Assembly: GCA_963791545.1 (NCBI GenBank)
Contig: CAWBSR010000002.1
Location: 62,001 to 126,000 of the forward strand
DNA: 64,000 nucleotides
Direction of reading: 5' to 3'
Origin: JALYXV01 sp963791545
GTDB lineage: Bacteria; Actinomycetota; Acidimicrobiia; Acidimicrobiales; Palsa-688
A model generated the notes under the pieces. The model did no database searches, had not been told where the DNA came from, and saw nothing but the letters and a program-made list of their open reading frames with translations. Made by a program: the position numbers and the translations under genes. Below are positions 32,389 to 40,336 of this stretch, one piece after another. Each line of letters begins with the position of its first letter. Positions within the stretch are counted from its first letter, which is position 1.

Positions 32389-34119
32389 GTGCCAGTAAAT
32401 AAACGAGGTTGGTCGGGTCGCGCCGCCTTCCGGGCCCGGCGCGGCTGGCGCCGCTACGACGTGGCCGCCCTGGGGCGGCGCACCCGCCAGGTCCTTGTGT
32501 TCGCGGCGGTCACCGGTGCCCTCACTGGCCTCGCCGTGGCCGGGTTCGAAACACTCACCCGCGGCGGCCTGTTCGACCATCTGGCCCAGGCGCCACTGCC
32601 GCTCCAGATCCTCGCCCCCCTCGTGGGCCTTCTGCTGGCGGCGGCCGCGCTTCGCTACCTGGCGGGCGGCGCCAGCCCGGCGACGGCGGACGAATACATC
32701 AAGAACTTCCATGACCCCTCGGTCCGGTTGGACCTGCGCCCGCTGCCCGGTCGCATCCTGGCCAGCATCTTCACGCTCGGCCTGGGGGGTGCCCTCGGTT
32801 ACGAAGGCCCCTCGATCTACCTGGGGGCCGCGGCCGGCTCGGTCGTGCAACGCCGGTTTCACCGCCAGTTCTCCCGCAACGACGCCAAGATCCTGCTGGT
32901 GGCCGGCGCCGCGGCCGGCGTGGCGGCCATCTTCAAGGCTCCGGCCACCGGTCTCGTATTCGCCCTCGAAGTCCCCTACCAGGAGGACCTTGCCCGACGC
33001 ATGCTCCTCCCAGCGGGCATCGCGGCCGCCGTCAGCTACGTCGTCTTCGCGGCCATCGAAGGCACCCACCCGCTGTTCGCGGTGGCCGGCAGCCCGCCGT
33101 TCAATCTTCGGGATCTGGGCGGCGCCGCCCTGCTCGGCGTGGCCTGCGGGATCGGCGCCCGGGTGTTCACCAAGACCCTGACGCTGGCCAAGTCGGCCAC
33201 AGCCACGGTGCATCCCGCCCTACGGGCGCTGGTCGCGGGCGTCGTCCTGGCGGCCGTCGCCCTCATCGCCAAGATGGCTTTCGGCATGCCGCTTACTCTG
33301 GGCGCCGGTTACAACAACCTGACCTGGGCCTTCGACCCCAAACGCACCGTTGTCCTGGTCCTGTTGCTGTTCGTCCTCCGGGCGGTCGCCACCATCGCCA
33401 CCGTGGGGGGTGGGGGGGCGGGTGGCTTGTTCATCCCCTTGGTCATCGAGGGGGCGCTGCTCGGGCGGGCCGTGGGCGGGCTGTTCCGCACCGCCGCCTC
33501 GGGTAGCAACTTCTTCCCCCTGGTCGGGGTCTCGGCCTTTCTTGGAGCCGGCTACCGGGTGCCGCTCGCCGGGGTCGTGTTCGCGGCCGAAGCCAGCGGC
33601 CGCCCCGGGTTCATCGTTCCCGGCCTGATCGCGGCCATGGTCGCGCAGCTGTTCATGGGCCACGCCTCCGCCTCGCCCTACCAGGTGGCGGCCCGGGCCG
33701 GCCATCTGGAGCGCCGCTTCGCCTTGCCGCTCACGACCGCCCTCGAAACCGATGTCGCCACCATGCCGCCCGACACGACACTGGATGAATTCTTCCGCCA
33801 CCACCTCATCGGCAACCGGGAGAAAGCGGTGGCGGTCGTGGACGGCAACCGCTACCTCGGTATCATGCGCATCGAGGAACTCCAGGAGGTCGCCCAGGGG
33901 GAATGGACGACCCAACAGGTCGGCGACCACATGCGTACCGACTTCCCCAGCATCGCCCCGGGAGGGCAATTGCGCGATGCCTTGACGGTGATGGAAAACG
34001 CTGATGTCGACCTGCTCCCGGTGGTCCAGGGTGAGGCGTTCGTCGGGATCGTAACCACCGCCGAGATCCTCAAACTCGACGACATTCTCGACCAGACCGA
34101 ACCCGATATCGGTTCCTGA
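32389..34119 (+). CDS. ClC-family chloride channel or H+/Cl- antiporter with C-terminal CBS domains
   Basis: A 576-residue membrane protein. The ClC core shows the gating-glutamate motif LGYEGPSIYLG (Glu139), FKAPATGLVFALEVPY and the third signature GGGGAGGLFIPLVIEG. From about residue 445 two CBS domains follow (TTLDEFFRHHLIGNREKAVAVVDGN and VVQGEAFVGIVTTAEILKL), which usually sense nucleotides. The usual GSGIP motif is replaced near residue 93 by a Gly/Ala-rich stretch, so ion selectivity is uncertain. The GTG start lies 89 bp after the previous stop and has no clear ribosome-binding site. Confidence 0.9.
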   Translation: MPVNKRGWSGRAAFRARRGWRRYDVAALGRRTRQVLVFAAVTGALTGLAVAGFETLTRGGLFDHLAQAPLPLQILAPLVGLLLAAAALRYLAGGASPATADEYIKNFHDPSVRLDLRPLPGRILASIFTLGLGGALGYEGPSIYLGAAAGSVVQRRFHRQFSRNDAKILLVAGAAAGVAAIFKAPATGLVFALEVPYQEDLARRMLLPAGIAAAVSYVVFAAIEGTHPLFAVAGSPPFNLRDLGGAALLGVACGIGARVFTKTLTLAKSATATVHPALRALVAGVVLAAVALIAKMAFGMPLTLGAGYNNLTWAFDPKRTVVLVLLLFVLRAVATIATVGGGGAGGLFIPLVIEGALLGRAVGGLFRTAASGSNFFPLVGVSAFLGAGYRVPLAGVVFAAEASGRPGFIVPGLIAAMVAQLFMGHASASPYQVAARAGHLERRFALPLTTALETDVATMPPDTTLDEFFRHHLIGNREKAVAVVDGNRYLGIMRIEELQEVAQGEWTTQQVGDHMRTDFPSIAPGGQLRDALTVMENADVDLLPVVQGEAFVGIVTTAEILKLDDILDQTEPDIGS

Positions 34120-34204
34120 TCGGTTGCGCCTAGGAGGCACGACCTTTGAAGTGGCGGGCGAGCGGAGTTGCCGGGAGTACAACGGCGGCGCCTTTGGAGG
34201 CCGG

Positions 34205-34954
34205 TTATTCCCCCGCGTCGGCGGTGATGCGGGCCAGCATGCTCCCGGCGTCGGCCACCAAACGGGGCAGCCAATCTTCGATCATGAAACCGGCGACGGT
34301 GTAGGGGTCGGCGGCACCGAAGATCGGCCGGCCGGTGAGCGCGATGGGGACCGCGACCATGGCCCGGTCTACGGGGACCGATCCCAGGCTGACGGAACCG
34401 CCGACCGTCACGACGAATTCGATGAGGGCATCGGTCAGCTGCCCCGGTGCCGTGGCTCCGAGAATGGCCCTGGTGGCCTGGTAAACCTCGTGAGGCACCG
34501 AGATCGGATCGCGCTCGGTGGGGGCCAGTGACACGTCGAGTTGCTCTTGGCAGCTCCGCTCGAACTCCCCACGGGAGATCACTTCGGTCCGCAGGAGGGG
34601 CAAGGCGCCGAACCCGATCCGCGCTGCCGCCATTTCGTGGGCGCAGATCCCGGAATCGACGGCGTCGGTAGCCGAGCGGGCCTTCAGGTGCAGCTGCAGG
34701 GCGTAGCGATCATCGCTGTACAACGCCGACGGTTGTCGGTCGCCGAGGACGTCGATGAGGGCCTCGAGGGCGGCCAGGTCAAAACGCCTCCCTTGGGATG
34801 GGAGGGCGATTTCGACCACGACGACCCACTCGGCCAGTTCGTCGCCGGGCCGCTCGACCGTGGGGAATCCGAGTTCCTGCCACAAGCCGATCAGGCCTTT
34901 GTCGGAAAGGTCGACGGCGTCCCAATCCCGGTCGTCGCCGTAAAGGCTAGGCAT
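34205..34954 (-). CDS. Hypothetical protein, about 249 residues
   Basis: I do not recognise this protein. It is soluble and acidic, with no membrane segment or signal peptide and no known motif. The central part reads EWVVVVEIALPSQGRRFDL and later FEFVVTVGG-like beta-rich stretches, with a conserved-looking end MIEDWLPRLVADAGSM. The ATG at 34954 is preferred over a longer frame from 35011 because the longer form would run through an 18-bp inverted repeat at 35017-35034, a likely control site. It is transcribed toward the ClC gene. Confidence 0.6.
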   Translation of the reverse strand: MPSLYGDDRDWDAVDLSDKGLIGLWQELGFPTVERPGDELAEWVVVVEIALPSQGRRFDLAALEALIDVLGDRQPSALYSDDRYALQLHLKARSATDAVDSGICAHEMAAARIGFGALPLLRTEVISRGEFERSCQEQLDVSLAPTERDPISVPHEVYQATRAILGATAPGQLTDALIEFVVTVGGSVSLGSVPVDRAMVAVPIALTGRPIFGAADPYTVAGFMIEDWLPRLVADAGSMLARITADAGE

Positions 34955-35016
34955 CGGCGAAACCGCCCGAATTAATCGAAATCGGCCAAGAAGGGATGAC
35001 GGCGGGCACACCGTAC

Positions 35017-35034
35017 CTAGTCAACATTGACTAG
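35017..35034. promoter_or_regulatory. 18-bp inverted repeat, operator-like
   Basis: CTAGTCAA and TTGACTAG are exact 8-nt inverted arms separated by CA. The site lies 62 bp upstream of the start of the minus-strand hypothetical gene and fits the size of a TetR- or MarR-type dimer site. No regulator gene is adjacent. Confidence 0.5.
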
Positions 35035-35850
35035 TTACGGTACCAGTGGCCGACCGGCTGGTGCAACGAGACAATGAGGCATAAATCTCCCCCTCCCCCC
35101 AACTCCGTGATTTTTCCGTTTCCCCGATGGGCTAGTTCTTTCCTCGCGCAAGTACTTGCAGGATAGGCAAAATGCGTAGTTCGGCTTTCCCTCGTCCCCA
35201 AGAGAGAGTGAGCTTCGTGCGGGCGGCGCGGGTCGGGGTCGGCTCGGGCCAGTACCGCGAAGCTCGGGGCCATGGTTTCGATGGATCTGTCCATCGCAGG
35301 TGGAGGACCGCTTTGGGCGGTAACAGCGTCCTCATGCTCGCGACCGGAGGCAGCGCTTGACCCGACGTCGGCCACTTGAGCCGGGACGCAGCGAGGAGAC
35401 CAGCCGGGGGCGTGGCCGGGCCTCCTCAAGCTGTTCTGTCGGATCCACGGTGCGACGAACTAGATCGGGATCCGTCCAGACTCTGAGGCGTTGGTCGCGG
35501 CTGCGCCGAAGAGAAATAGGAATCCTAGGTCCCACAATCACTACGGACTTCAACCGGGCGGGCTTATTCGGGTGCGCCACCGGGGTCCCGAGTGACTGGC
35601 TTGGACTCGTCAAACGCAGAATAGCACCGACTGCGGACCCACGGATGAGACCCGCTTGGTGTGGTACGGTCTGTGGCTGACACGGGGGATTTTCCCCAGT
35701 CCGTGTTGGACTCTGCCGCTCGCCGGCACCCTCCGGGGGCGTTGCTCCGGACCCTGGTAGCGCATTAAGTGTTCGCGCTCCGTCCGACCAGAAAAGACCG
35801 CTCGTTCCGTCTGTCCTGTCTCGGCGAGCCCAGGCCGAGGAGGCGATCAA
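35035..35850. other. Gene-poor interval of about 815 bp
   Basis: No convincing gene was found here. The interval is visibly less GC-rich than its surroundings. It holds the 12-bp perfect palindrome GCAAGTACTTGC (35148-35159) and a small hairpin GGGGATTTTCCCC (35685-35697) flanked by CACGG and CCGTG. Short open frames show no recognisable protein and lack ribosome-binding sites. The end of the interval must contain the promoter for the CsbD gene. Confidence 0.6.
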
Positions 35851-36045
35851 GTGGGAACCAAGGACAAGATTTCGAACACCACCCAGGATCTGAGGGGCAA
35901 GGTCAAGGAGACGGTCGGCAAAGTCACCGGTAATACCCACATCGAACGCGAGGGCCAGGCGGACCAAGTGAAGGCGGCAGTCAAGGATGTATCCGAAAAG
36001 GTCAAAGATGCCGCTTCGACCATCAAAGACGCTGTCACCAAGTAG
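35851..36045 (+). CDS. CsbD-like stress protein
   Basis: A 64-residue, highly charged, helical protein (DKISNTTQDLRGKVKETVGK, then QADQVKAAVKDVSEKVKDA). This pattern and length are those of the CsbD family, which is induced by general stress in Bacillus; its molecular role is not established. A GTG start follows a GAGGAGG ribosome-binding site. It is followed after 37 bp by a pentapeptide-repeat gene and may be co-transcribed with it. Confidence 0.85.
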   Translation: MGTKDKISNTTQDLRGKVKETVGKVTGNTHIEREGQADQVKAAVKDVSEKVKDAASTIKDAVTK

Positions 36046-36082
36046 ATCGATTAAATCAATTCACAGAATGGGAGCCATTCAT

Positions 36083-36502
36083 ATGACGACAAGCGCTGAT
36101 GACCTCAGAAAGAAGGACCTTTACGGGGCCGACCTCAGCGAGGCGGACCTAAGTGGCAGGAATCTCACCGGGGCCAACCTCAGCAGCGCCGACCTGACCG
36201 GGGCCGACCTCAGCGGCGCCGACCTGACCGGGACCAGCCTCAGTGGCGCTGACCTGACCGGGGCCGACCTCAGCGGCGCGGATCCCAGCGGAGCCAACCT
36301 CAGCGGGGCGGATCTGACCCGCGCCGATCTCACCGGGGCCGACCTCAGCGGCGCCGATCTCACCGGCGCCGACCTCAGCGGCGCCGATCTCACCGGGGCC
36401 AACCTCACGGCTGCCGATCTCAGTGGGGCCACCGGCGACGCACAAACCAAGTGGCCCGCCGGTTTTGATCTGGAGTCGGCGACGGCCACCGAGACTCTCT
36501 AA
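36083..36502 (+). CDS. Pentapeptide-repeat protein
   Basis: A 139-residue protein made almost wholly of A(D/N)LxG pentapeptides: about 20 consecutive units such as GADLS, GADLT and GANLS between residues 12 and 115. This predicts a right-handed quadrilateral beta-helix of about five turns. The underlying DNA is correspondingly repetitive. Some family members mimic DNA to protect gyrase, but most have unknown function and nothing here points to gyrase. The ATG at 36083 has GGGAG 8 nt upstream; an ATG at 36068 is an alternative. One unit is altered to GADPS. It shares its transcription direction with the CsbD gene. Confidence 0.9.
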   Translation: MTTSADDLRKKDLYGADLSEADLSGRNLTGANLSSADLTGADLSGADLTGTSLSGADLTGADLSGADPSGANLSGADLTRADLTGADLSGADLTGADLSGADLTGANLTAADLSGATGDAQTKWPAGFDLESATATETL

Positions 36503-36521
36503 CGTCGGGTCGCTCGCTCCC

Positions 36522-36549
36522 CTGACGATCAGGCCCCGACGGTCGTCAG
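36522..36549. terminator. Candidate hairpin after the pentapeptide gene
   Basis: CTGACGA and TCGTCAG pair as a 7-bp stem with a 14-nt loop, 20 bp after the stop. An overlapping alternative pairs CGTCGGG (36503) with CCCGACG (36535). No T tract follows, so termination is uncertain. Confidence 0.3.
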
Positions 36550-36728
36550 AGGAGGTCTGAGCAGGCGTCGGCGTGGGCTCGGTGCCGCGGGAATCGGACG
36601 AATCCGCGGTCCGCGGCCTCGATAACTGGCGGATGCCAAGCGCCCCCTGGTCTCCCTGGAGAAAGCGCGGCAGGGGACACAGTTATTCGAAGGGATGCAC
36701 CTCGTTGACGTCCTCTTCCGAGCGGTGA

Positions 36729-36764
36729 ATGCTGTAGCCAGCAGGTGGAAGGGGGCTACAGCAT
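36729..36764 (+). promoter_or_regulatory. Hairpin enclosing a ribosome-binding site and start codon
   Basis: ATGCTGTAGCC (36729-36739) and GGCTACAGCAT (36754-36764) are perfect 11-nt inverted arms. The 14-nt loop between them carries the GGTGGAAG part of the ribosome-binding site, and the right arm includes the first two bases of the ATG at 36763. In mRNA this would bury the start codon of the next gene, which suggests control of translation initiation, or, as DNA, a repressor site. Confidence 0.55.
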
Positions 36765-37920
36765 GACCGGTCCGAAAATCGCCGATTTTTCCCATAGGGG
36801 CCACCGTGACCGCAACCGGGTGACGGTGCCGGATTCACCAGCGGCCCCGCCGACCGACGAACTGCCCGTCAGTCTGTCGGCTCCGTGGTCGGTCTGGCGC
36901 CGCATCGTCCTGGCCGAGGCGGCGCAGCTGGAAACCGACTTGCGGGAGGTCAAGCGGTCCGGGCCCCCCTATGTGAACCTGCCCAGTTACGACTTCGCCT
37001 TCTACTGGGATGCCGCCGAGACAGAATTGGCGTCAGCCAGGAAGGTCGTGGCCAACGAGTGGCCCCCCAAGATCGCGAAGCGGATCTGGGCGGTCGGCGG
37101 GGAACTGTTCCGGGTGTGGACCGGGTCCGACTCGGAGACCGCAGCCGCCGCGGTACACCGTGCCAAGAGCTTATATCTGATGATCGCGCCCGACCACCGG
37201 CTGCGGGTCGAGGCGTTGAAGATCGAATCCAACTTCAAGTCCTCGTCGGATATCCCGGCGGACGATCCTCGCCACGGCGCCTACGCCGCCTTGTTCGCCC
37301 GCCTGAAGGGTTCGTCCTGCGACCACGGACCGCCTTCGCCGGTCGAGCTCGGCGACCGGCTGCTCCTTCGAGAAATCCTGCGGGAGCAGAATGAGGAGTG
37401 GGAGATCGCCCGGGCCCGGGTTCGGATCTTCCGGAATGTCCTGACGGCGACGATTCCATTCCTGGCCACCGTCCTGGTCGTGGCCGTGTTCATCGGGCGG
37501 ATGAGCCCGAGTCTGCTGCCCGTGGCGGTCCCGGCGAACCTCCAACCAGGCCCATGGGACGTGGCGGTGGTGGAGTTCCTCGGCGCCTTCGGCGGGTTGT
37601 TGTCCGCGGTGGCCACCCTCCGGGCGCAGCGCAACTTCCGGCGTTTTTACGGGCTCCCGCTGGCCCAAAGTGTTCTCAAGATCCCGGCTGGAGCCGCCTC
37701 CGCCCTCGCCGGCGTCTTCTTGATCCAGCACGGTGTGTTGGGGGTCGCGGCCGTTTCGAGGGAGACCGCCTTCGCTTACGCCCTGGTCTTCGGCGTCGCC
37801 CAGCTCGCCGTCACCAAACAGATCGATACCCGAGCCGGCGACCTGCTCGGTGCCGCCAACGCCAAGTCCCCCTCATCGGGCCAAACGAGTCCCGCCGGGC
37901 GCGGCATGGTCGACCCCTGA
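36763..37920 (+). CDS. Membrane protein with large N-terminal cytosolic region, function unknown
   Basis: A 385-residue protein I do not recognise. Residues 1-220 are soluble and charged, with SVWRRIVLAEAAQLETDL and NLPSYDFAFYWDAAETELASA. Four hydrophobic spans follow, at about 226-245, 267-286, 307-329 and 335-351, with a loop that includes ATLRAQRNFRRFYGLPLAQS. The N-terminal part resembles a helical sensor or scaffold, but no named domain was seen. Start is the ATG inside the hairpin at 36729-36764; an in-frame GTG lies 18 bp upstream. It stands alone on this strand. Confidence 0.65.
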   Translation: MTGPKIADFSHRGHRDRNRVTVPDSPAAPPTDELPVSLSAPWSVWRRIVLAEAAQLETDLREVKRSGPPYVNLPSYDFAFYWDAAETELASARKVVANEWPPKIAKRIWAVGGELFRVWTGSDSETAAAAVHRAKSLYLMIAPDHRLRVEALKIESNFKSSSDIPADDPRHGAYAALFARLKGSSCDHGPPSPVELGDRLLLREILREQNEEWEIARARVRIFRNVLTATIPFLATVLVVAVFIGRMSPSLLPVAVPANLQPGPWDVAVVEFLGAFGGLLSAVATLRAQRNFRRFYGLPLAQSVLKIPAGAASALAGVFLIQHGVLGVAAVSRETAFAYALVFGVAQLAVTKQIDTRAGDLLGAANAKSPSSGQTSPAGRGMVDP

Positions 37921-38163
37921 TCTGCCTTGTCGGGCGGCATCGTCGAGCCTGCGGGGCGGGCCCTAGAACGATTTCCCGGGCCCCACTTCCCGTTCGCCTT
38001 CCACTGCGTTCCTCTCGCTCAGGTGCGCAGGCAAGGGGTCCTACGACCCCCCACGCCGGTAGGCCCAGCGGACCCCGGCAACGGGCCGTGACTCGGCGCC
38101 TGTTGGGGCAGGAGGGCATCTGGGTCGGGGTCTGAGTCGACAACAGGTGGGTATGGGTGTGCC

Positions 38164-39135
38164 GTGAATCCGATCGAGTCCGTGGTTCGCGGTATGGACG
38201 GCTGGCAGCAGAACCACCGGGCCAGCGCCTTTGTCTTCGCGGTCTTCAAGAAATTCGGCGACGACCGCGGGTCGATGCTGGCGGTGACGCTGGCCTACTA
38301 CGGCTTCATGGCGCTCTTTCCCCTGCTGCTGGTGCTGACCACGATCCTGGGCTTCGTCGGGAATCAACGGCTGGACAAAAGCGTCATCGGTTCGACGCTG
38401 AAGCAGTTCCCGATCTACGGCCAGCAGATCGGCCAGAACGTGCCTCACCCCCTCCACGGCAGCGTGGTCGGACTGGTGCTCGGTCTGCTCGGCTTGATCT
38501 ACGGCTCACTGGGCATCGCCCAAGCGGCGCAGCATGCCATGGCCCAGATTTGGAACGTGCCTGGGGTGGTGCGGCCCGGTTTCGTCCCCCGGCTGGGGCG
38601 GGCCCTGCTGCTGTTCGTGACCCTGGCGGTGGCCATGGGCGCCAGCGCCGGCCTGAGCAGCCTGGCCACCGTGGCCGGCCGGGGCTTGGCGCTGCGGGGG
38701 TTGGCGTTGCTGATCGAGGTTTGTTTGAACGTGGCCCTGTACGTCGCCGCCTTCCGGGTGCTGACCCCCCGCCAGATCACCCTGCGCGACCTGGTGGTCG
38801 GCGCCGTCACCGCCGGGATCAGCTACACCGCGCTGCTGACGCTGGGGACGGCGCTCATCCAGCACCAGCTACGGCACGCCCAAGCGGTCTACGGCCAGTA
38901 CGGCTTCGTGCTGGGACTGATCAGCTTTCTGGGATTGGTGGCCACGATCACCCTCTACGCAGCCGAGTTCAACGTGGTCCGAGTCCGACACCTCTGGCCC
39001 CGCAGCATCGTGCAGCCGCCATTGACACGTGCCGACCGACAGGTGCTCGCCGACATCGCCCTCCAAGAGGAGCGGCGACCGGAACAGTCCGTCGGTGTCC
39101 GTTTTGACCAGGACGCCGAAGCCGGGAACCACTAG
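38164..39135 (+). CDS. YihY/BrkB-family membrane protein
   Basis: A 323-residue protein with six hydrophobic spans, typical of the YihY (formerly RNase BN-like) family. Marks are SMLAVTLAYYGFMALFPLLLVL near residue 40 and YGSLGIAQAAQHAMAQIWNVPG. VYGQYGFVLGLISFLGLVATITLYAAEF follows near residue 245, split over one helix. Function of the family is not established; transport or envelope roles have been proposed. The GTG start at 38164 is the first in frame. The 243-bp gap upstream holds nothing recognisable. Its stop lies only a few bases from the truncated end of a minus-strand isochorismatase fragment, so the region was rearranged. Confidence 0.85.
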   Translation: MNPIESVVRGMDGWQQNHRASAFVFAVFKKFGDDRGSMLAVTLAYYGFMALFPLLLVLTTILGFVGNQRLDKSVIGSTLKQFPIYGQQIGQNVPHPLHGSVVGLVLGLLGLIYGSLGIAQAAQHAMAQIWNVPGVVRPGFVPRLGRALLLFVTLAVAMGASAGLSSLATVAGRGLALRGLALLIEVCLNVALYVAAFRVLTPRQITLRDLVVGAVTAGISYTALLTLGTALIQHQLRHAQAVYGQYGFVLGLISFLGLVATITLYAAEFNVVRVRHLWPRSIVQPPLTRADRQVLADIALQEERRPEQSVGVRFDQDAEAGNH

Positions 39136-39139
39136 CCAC

Positions 39140-39430
39140 GATGCGCTGGGATCGCCAGAGCTTGTTGGGGGGGCAGTCCCGCATATCGGGGTGGTGCCCC
39201 TCCCGGGTGTGCACGACATGCATGCCCGCCGCCCGGGCCGCCTCCAGTACCCGGGGAGTGGGCTCCAGCCCCGCCCGGGTCAGCTTCAGGTCGTACCCCA
39301 TGGCGTCGACGTACCCGCCCGGCCCACAGAAATCGACCTGCCAGTCGATGTTGACAAGGGCGGTGCGGGCTGCCTCGAAGCCGCCGTCAAAAGGCCAGGC
39401 ATACGGTTCTGCCTCAACCAGACCGAACAT
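39140..39430 (-). pseudogene. N-terminal fragment of an isochorismatase-family cysteine hydrolase
   Basis: An intact ribosome-binding site (GGAGGTGAG) and ATG begin a clear hydrolase N-terminus. It includes TALVNIDWQVDFCGPGGYVD, which carries the catalytic-type aspartate, then LEAARAAGMHVVHTREGHHPDM and DCPPNKLWRS. This pattern is that of biuretase-like amidohydrolases. The homology stops near 39150; beyond that the frame runs antisense through the end of the YihY gene and encodes nothing family-like. The catalytic lysine and cysteine regions are missing. I read it as a truncated gene, cut when the YihY gene or its flank arrived. Confidence 0.7.
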
Positions 39431-39555
39431 CACTCACCTCCAGGGAAAGGGTGGAAAAAAGGGTCCTGCCGCGACCCGCCCGCTGATTTCTGAGTAACCG
39501 TGGCAAGGGGAACGAGCGGTCAACTGCGGGGTCCTCCACACCGGAAAAGAGGTGC

Positions 39556-39681
39556 GGGTTGGCGGGTGATGGATATTGGCTCGGCTGGGGGCCACGGGCC
39601 TTCACCGGTGGCCGGCTCGGGTTGGCGGGTGATGGATATTGGCTCGGCTGGGGGCCGTGAGCCTTCACCGGTGGCGGCGGC
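39556..39681. repeat. Second 63-bp tandem repeat array, two copies
   Basis: Two near-identical units start at 39556 and 39619 with GGGTTGGCGGGTGATGG. Reverse-complemented, a unit aligns without gaps to the array at 29975-30130 over 63 positions with 45 matches, 26 of them in the first 29. It lies between the two isochorismatase-family remnants and is followed by a GGC-rich stretch. Confidence 0.85.
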
Positions 39682-39721
39682 GGCGGTCGTGGCGGCGGCG
39701 GCGGCTGGAACTGAGGAAACA

Positions 39722-40306
39722 TCACGGCTCAAGTCCGAGCCCGGCCAGGACGGCAACGCTGTCGGCTACTGCGCCGAAAATGCCGCCCGACATCTCGATA
39801 ATCCGGACGCCGGGCCCCGCCAGGGTCGGGTCGAGGGGGGCACAGCCGTCGATCACCAGGAGGCACTCGAGTCCCCGGTCGTTGGCGCTGCGCATGGTCG
39901 AGTGGACCGGGCCCTCGAGGGCGAGGCCGCAGATCAGCAGATCGTCGACGGCGAAACCGGCCAGGCACTCGGCCAGGGGGCTGGCACTGAAGCCGTCCAC
40001 GCCGAAGGCGTCGACGACGGCGTCGGGGGTCAGCCCGGCCAGGAGCTCCCACCCATCGTGCCCGTACTCAGGCAGTATGCCGGGGCGGCGCTGGGCGGGG
40101 GAGCGGCGTGACGGGTGGCGACCACCTTGGCCCCCCATTGCCGGAATGCCGCCGTCAACAAGGCCATGACGCCGATCGCGGCGGGGGCGTGCGGCGGCAC
40201 CGCAGGAACCGGCCCGTGCATTCGGCGACGACCTGGTCGTCTGACTCGCCCTGGAGTCTCAGGTGGATGAGAACCATCGCGCCGCCGTCACCCCGCTCCC
40301 GGCCCG
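39722..40306 (-). pseudogene. Frame-disrupted isochorismatase-family gene
   Basis: Family homology is spread over shifting frames on the minus strand. ATG GTT CTC at 40304-40306 begins VLIHLRLQGE. A second frame holds VMALLTAAFRQWGAKVVATRHA, and a third runs YGHDGWELLAGLTPDAVVDAF, STMRSANDRGLECLLVIDG and MSGGIFGAVADSVAVLAGL to the stop at 39722. At least two frameshifts are needed. The usual catalytic cysteine position in the VHSTMR segment is occupied by Pro, so the protein was probably inactive or the gene has decayed. It overlaps no other gene and lies 31 bp downstream of the amidase gene. Confidence 0.65.
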
Positions 40307-40336
40307 ACAAGACGCCGGCCGTCCGTCGCGCCCGAG

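Noticed and set aside
35035..35850. Structured RNA or riboswitch in the gene-poor interval
   Set aside because: Only short palindromes were found, and no known riboswitch core or conserved pairing pattern could be recognised by eye.
39500..40111. Plus-strand 203-residue frame over the isochorismatase remnants
   Set aside because: It is antisense to the remnant homology and partly encoded by the 63-bp repeats; no recognisable protein.
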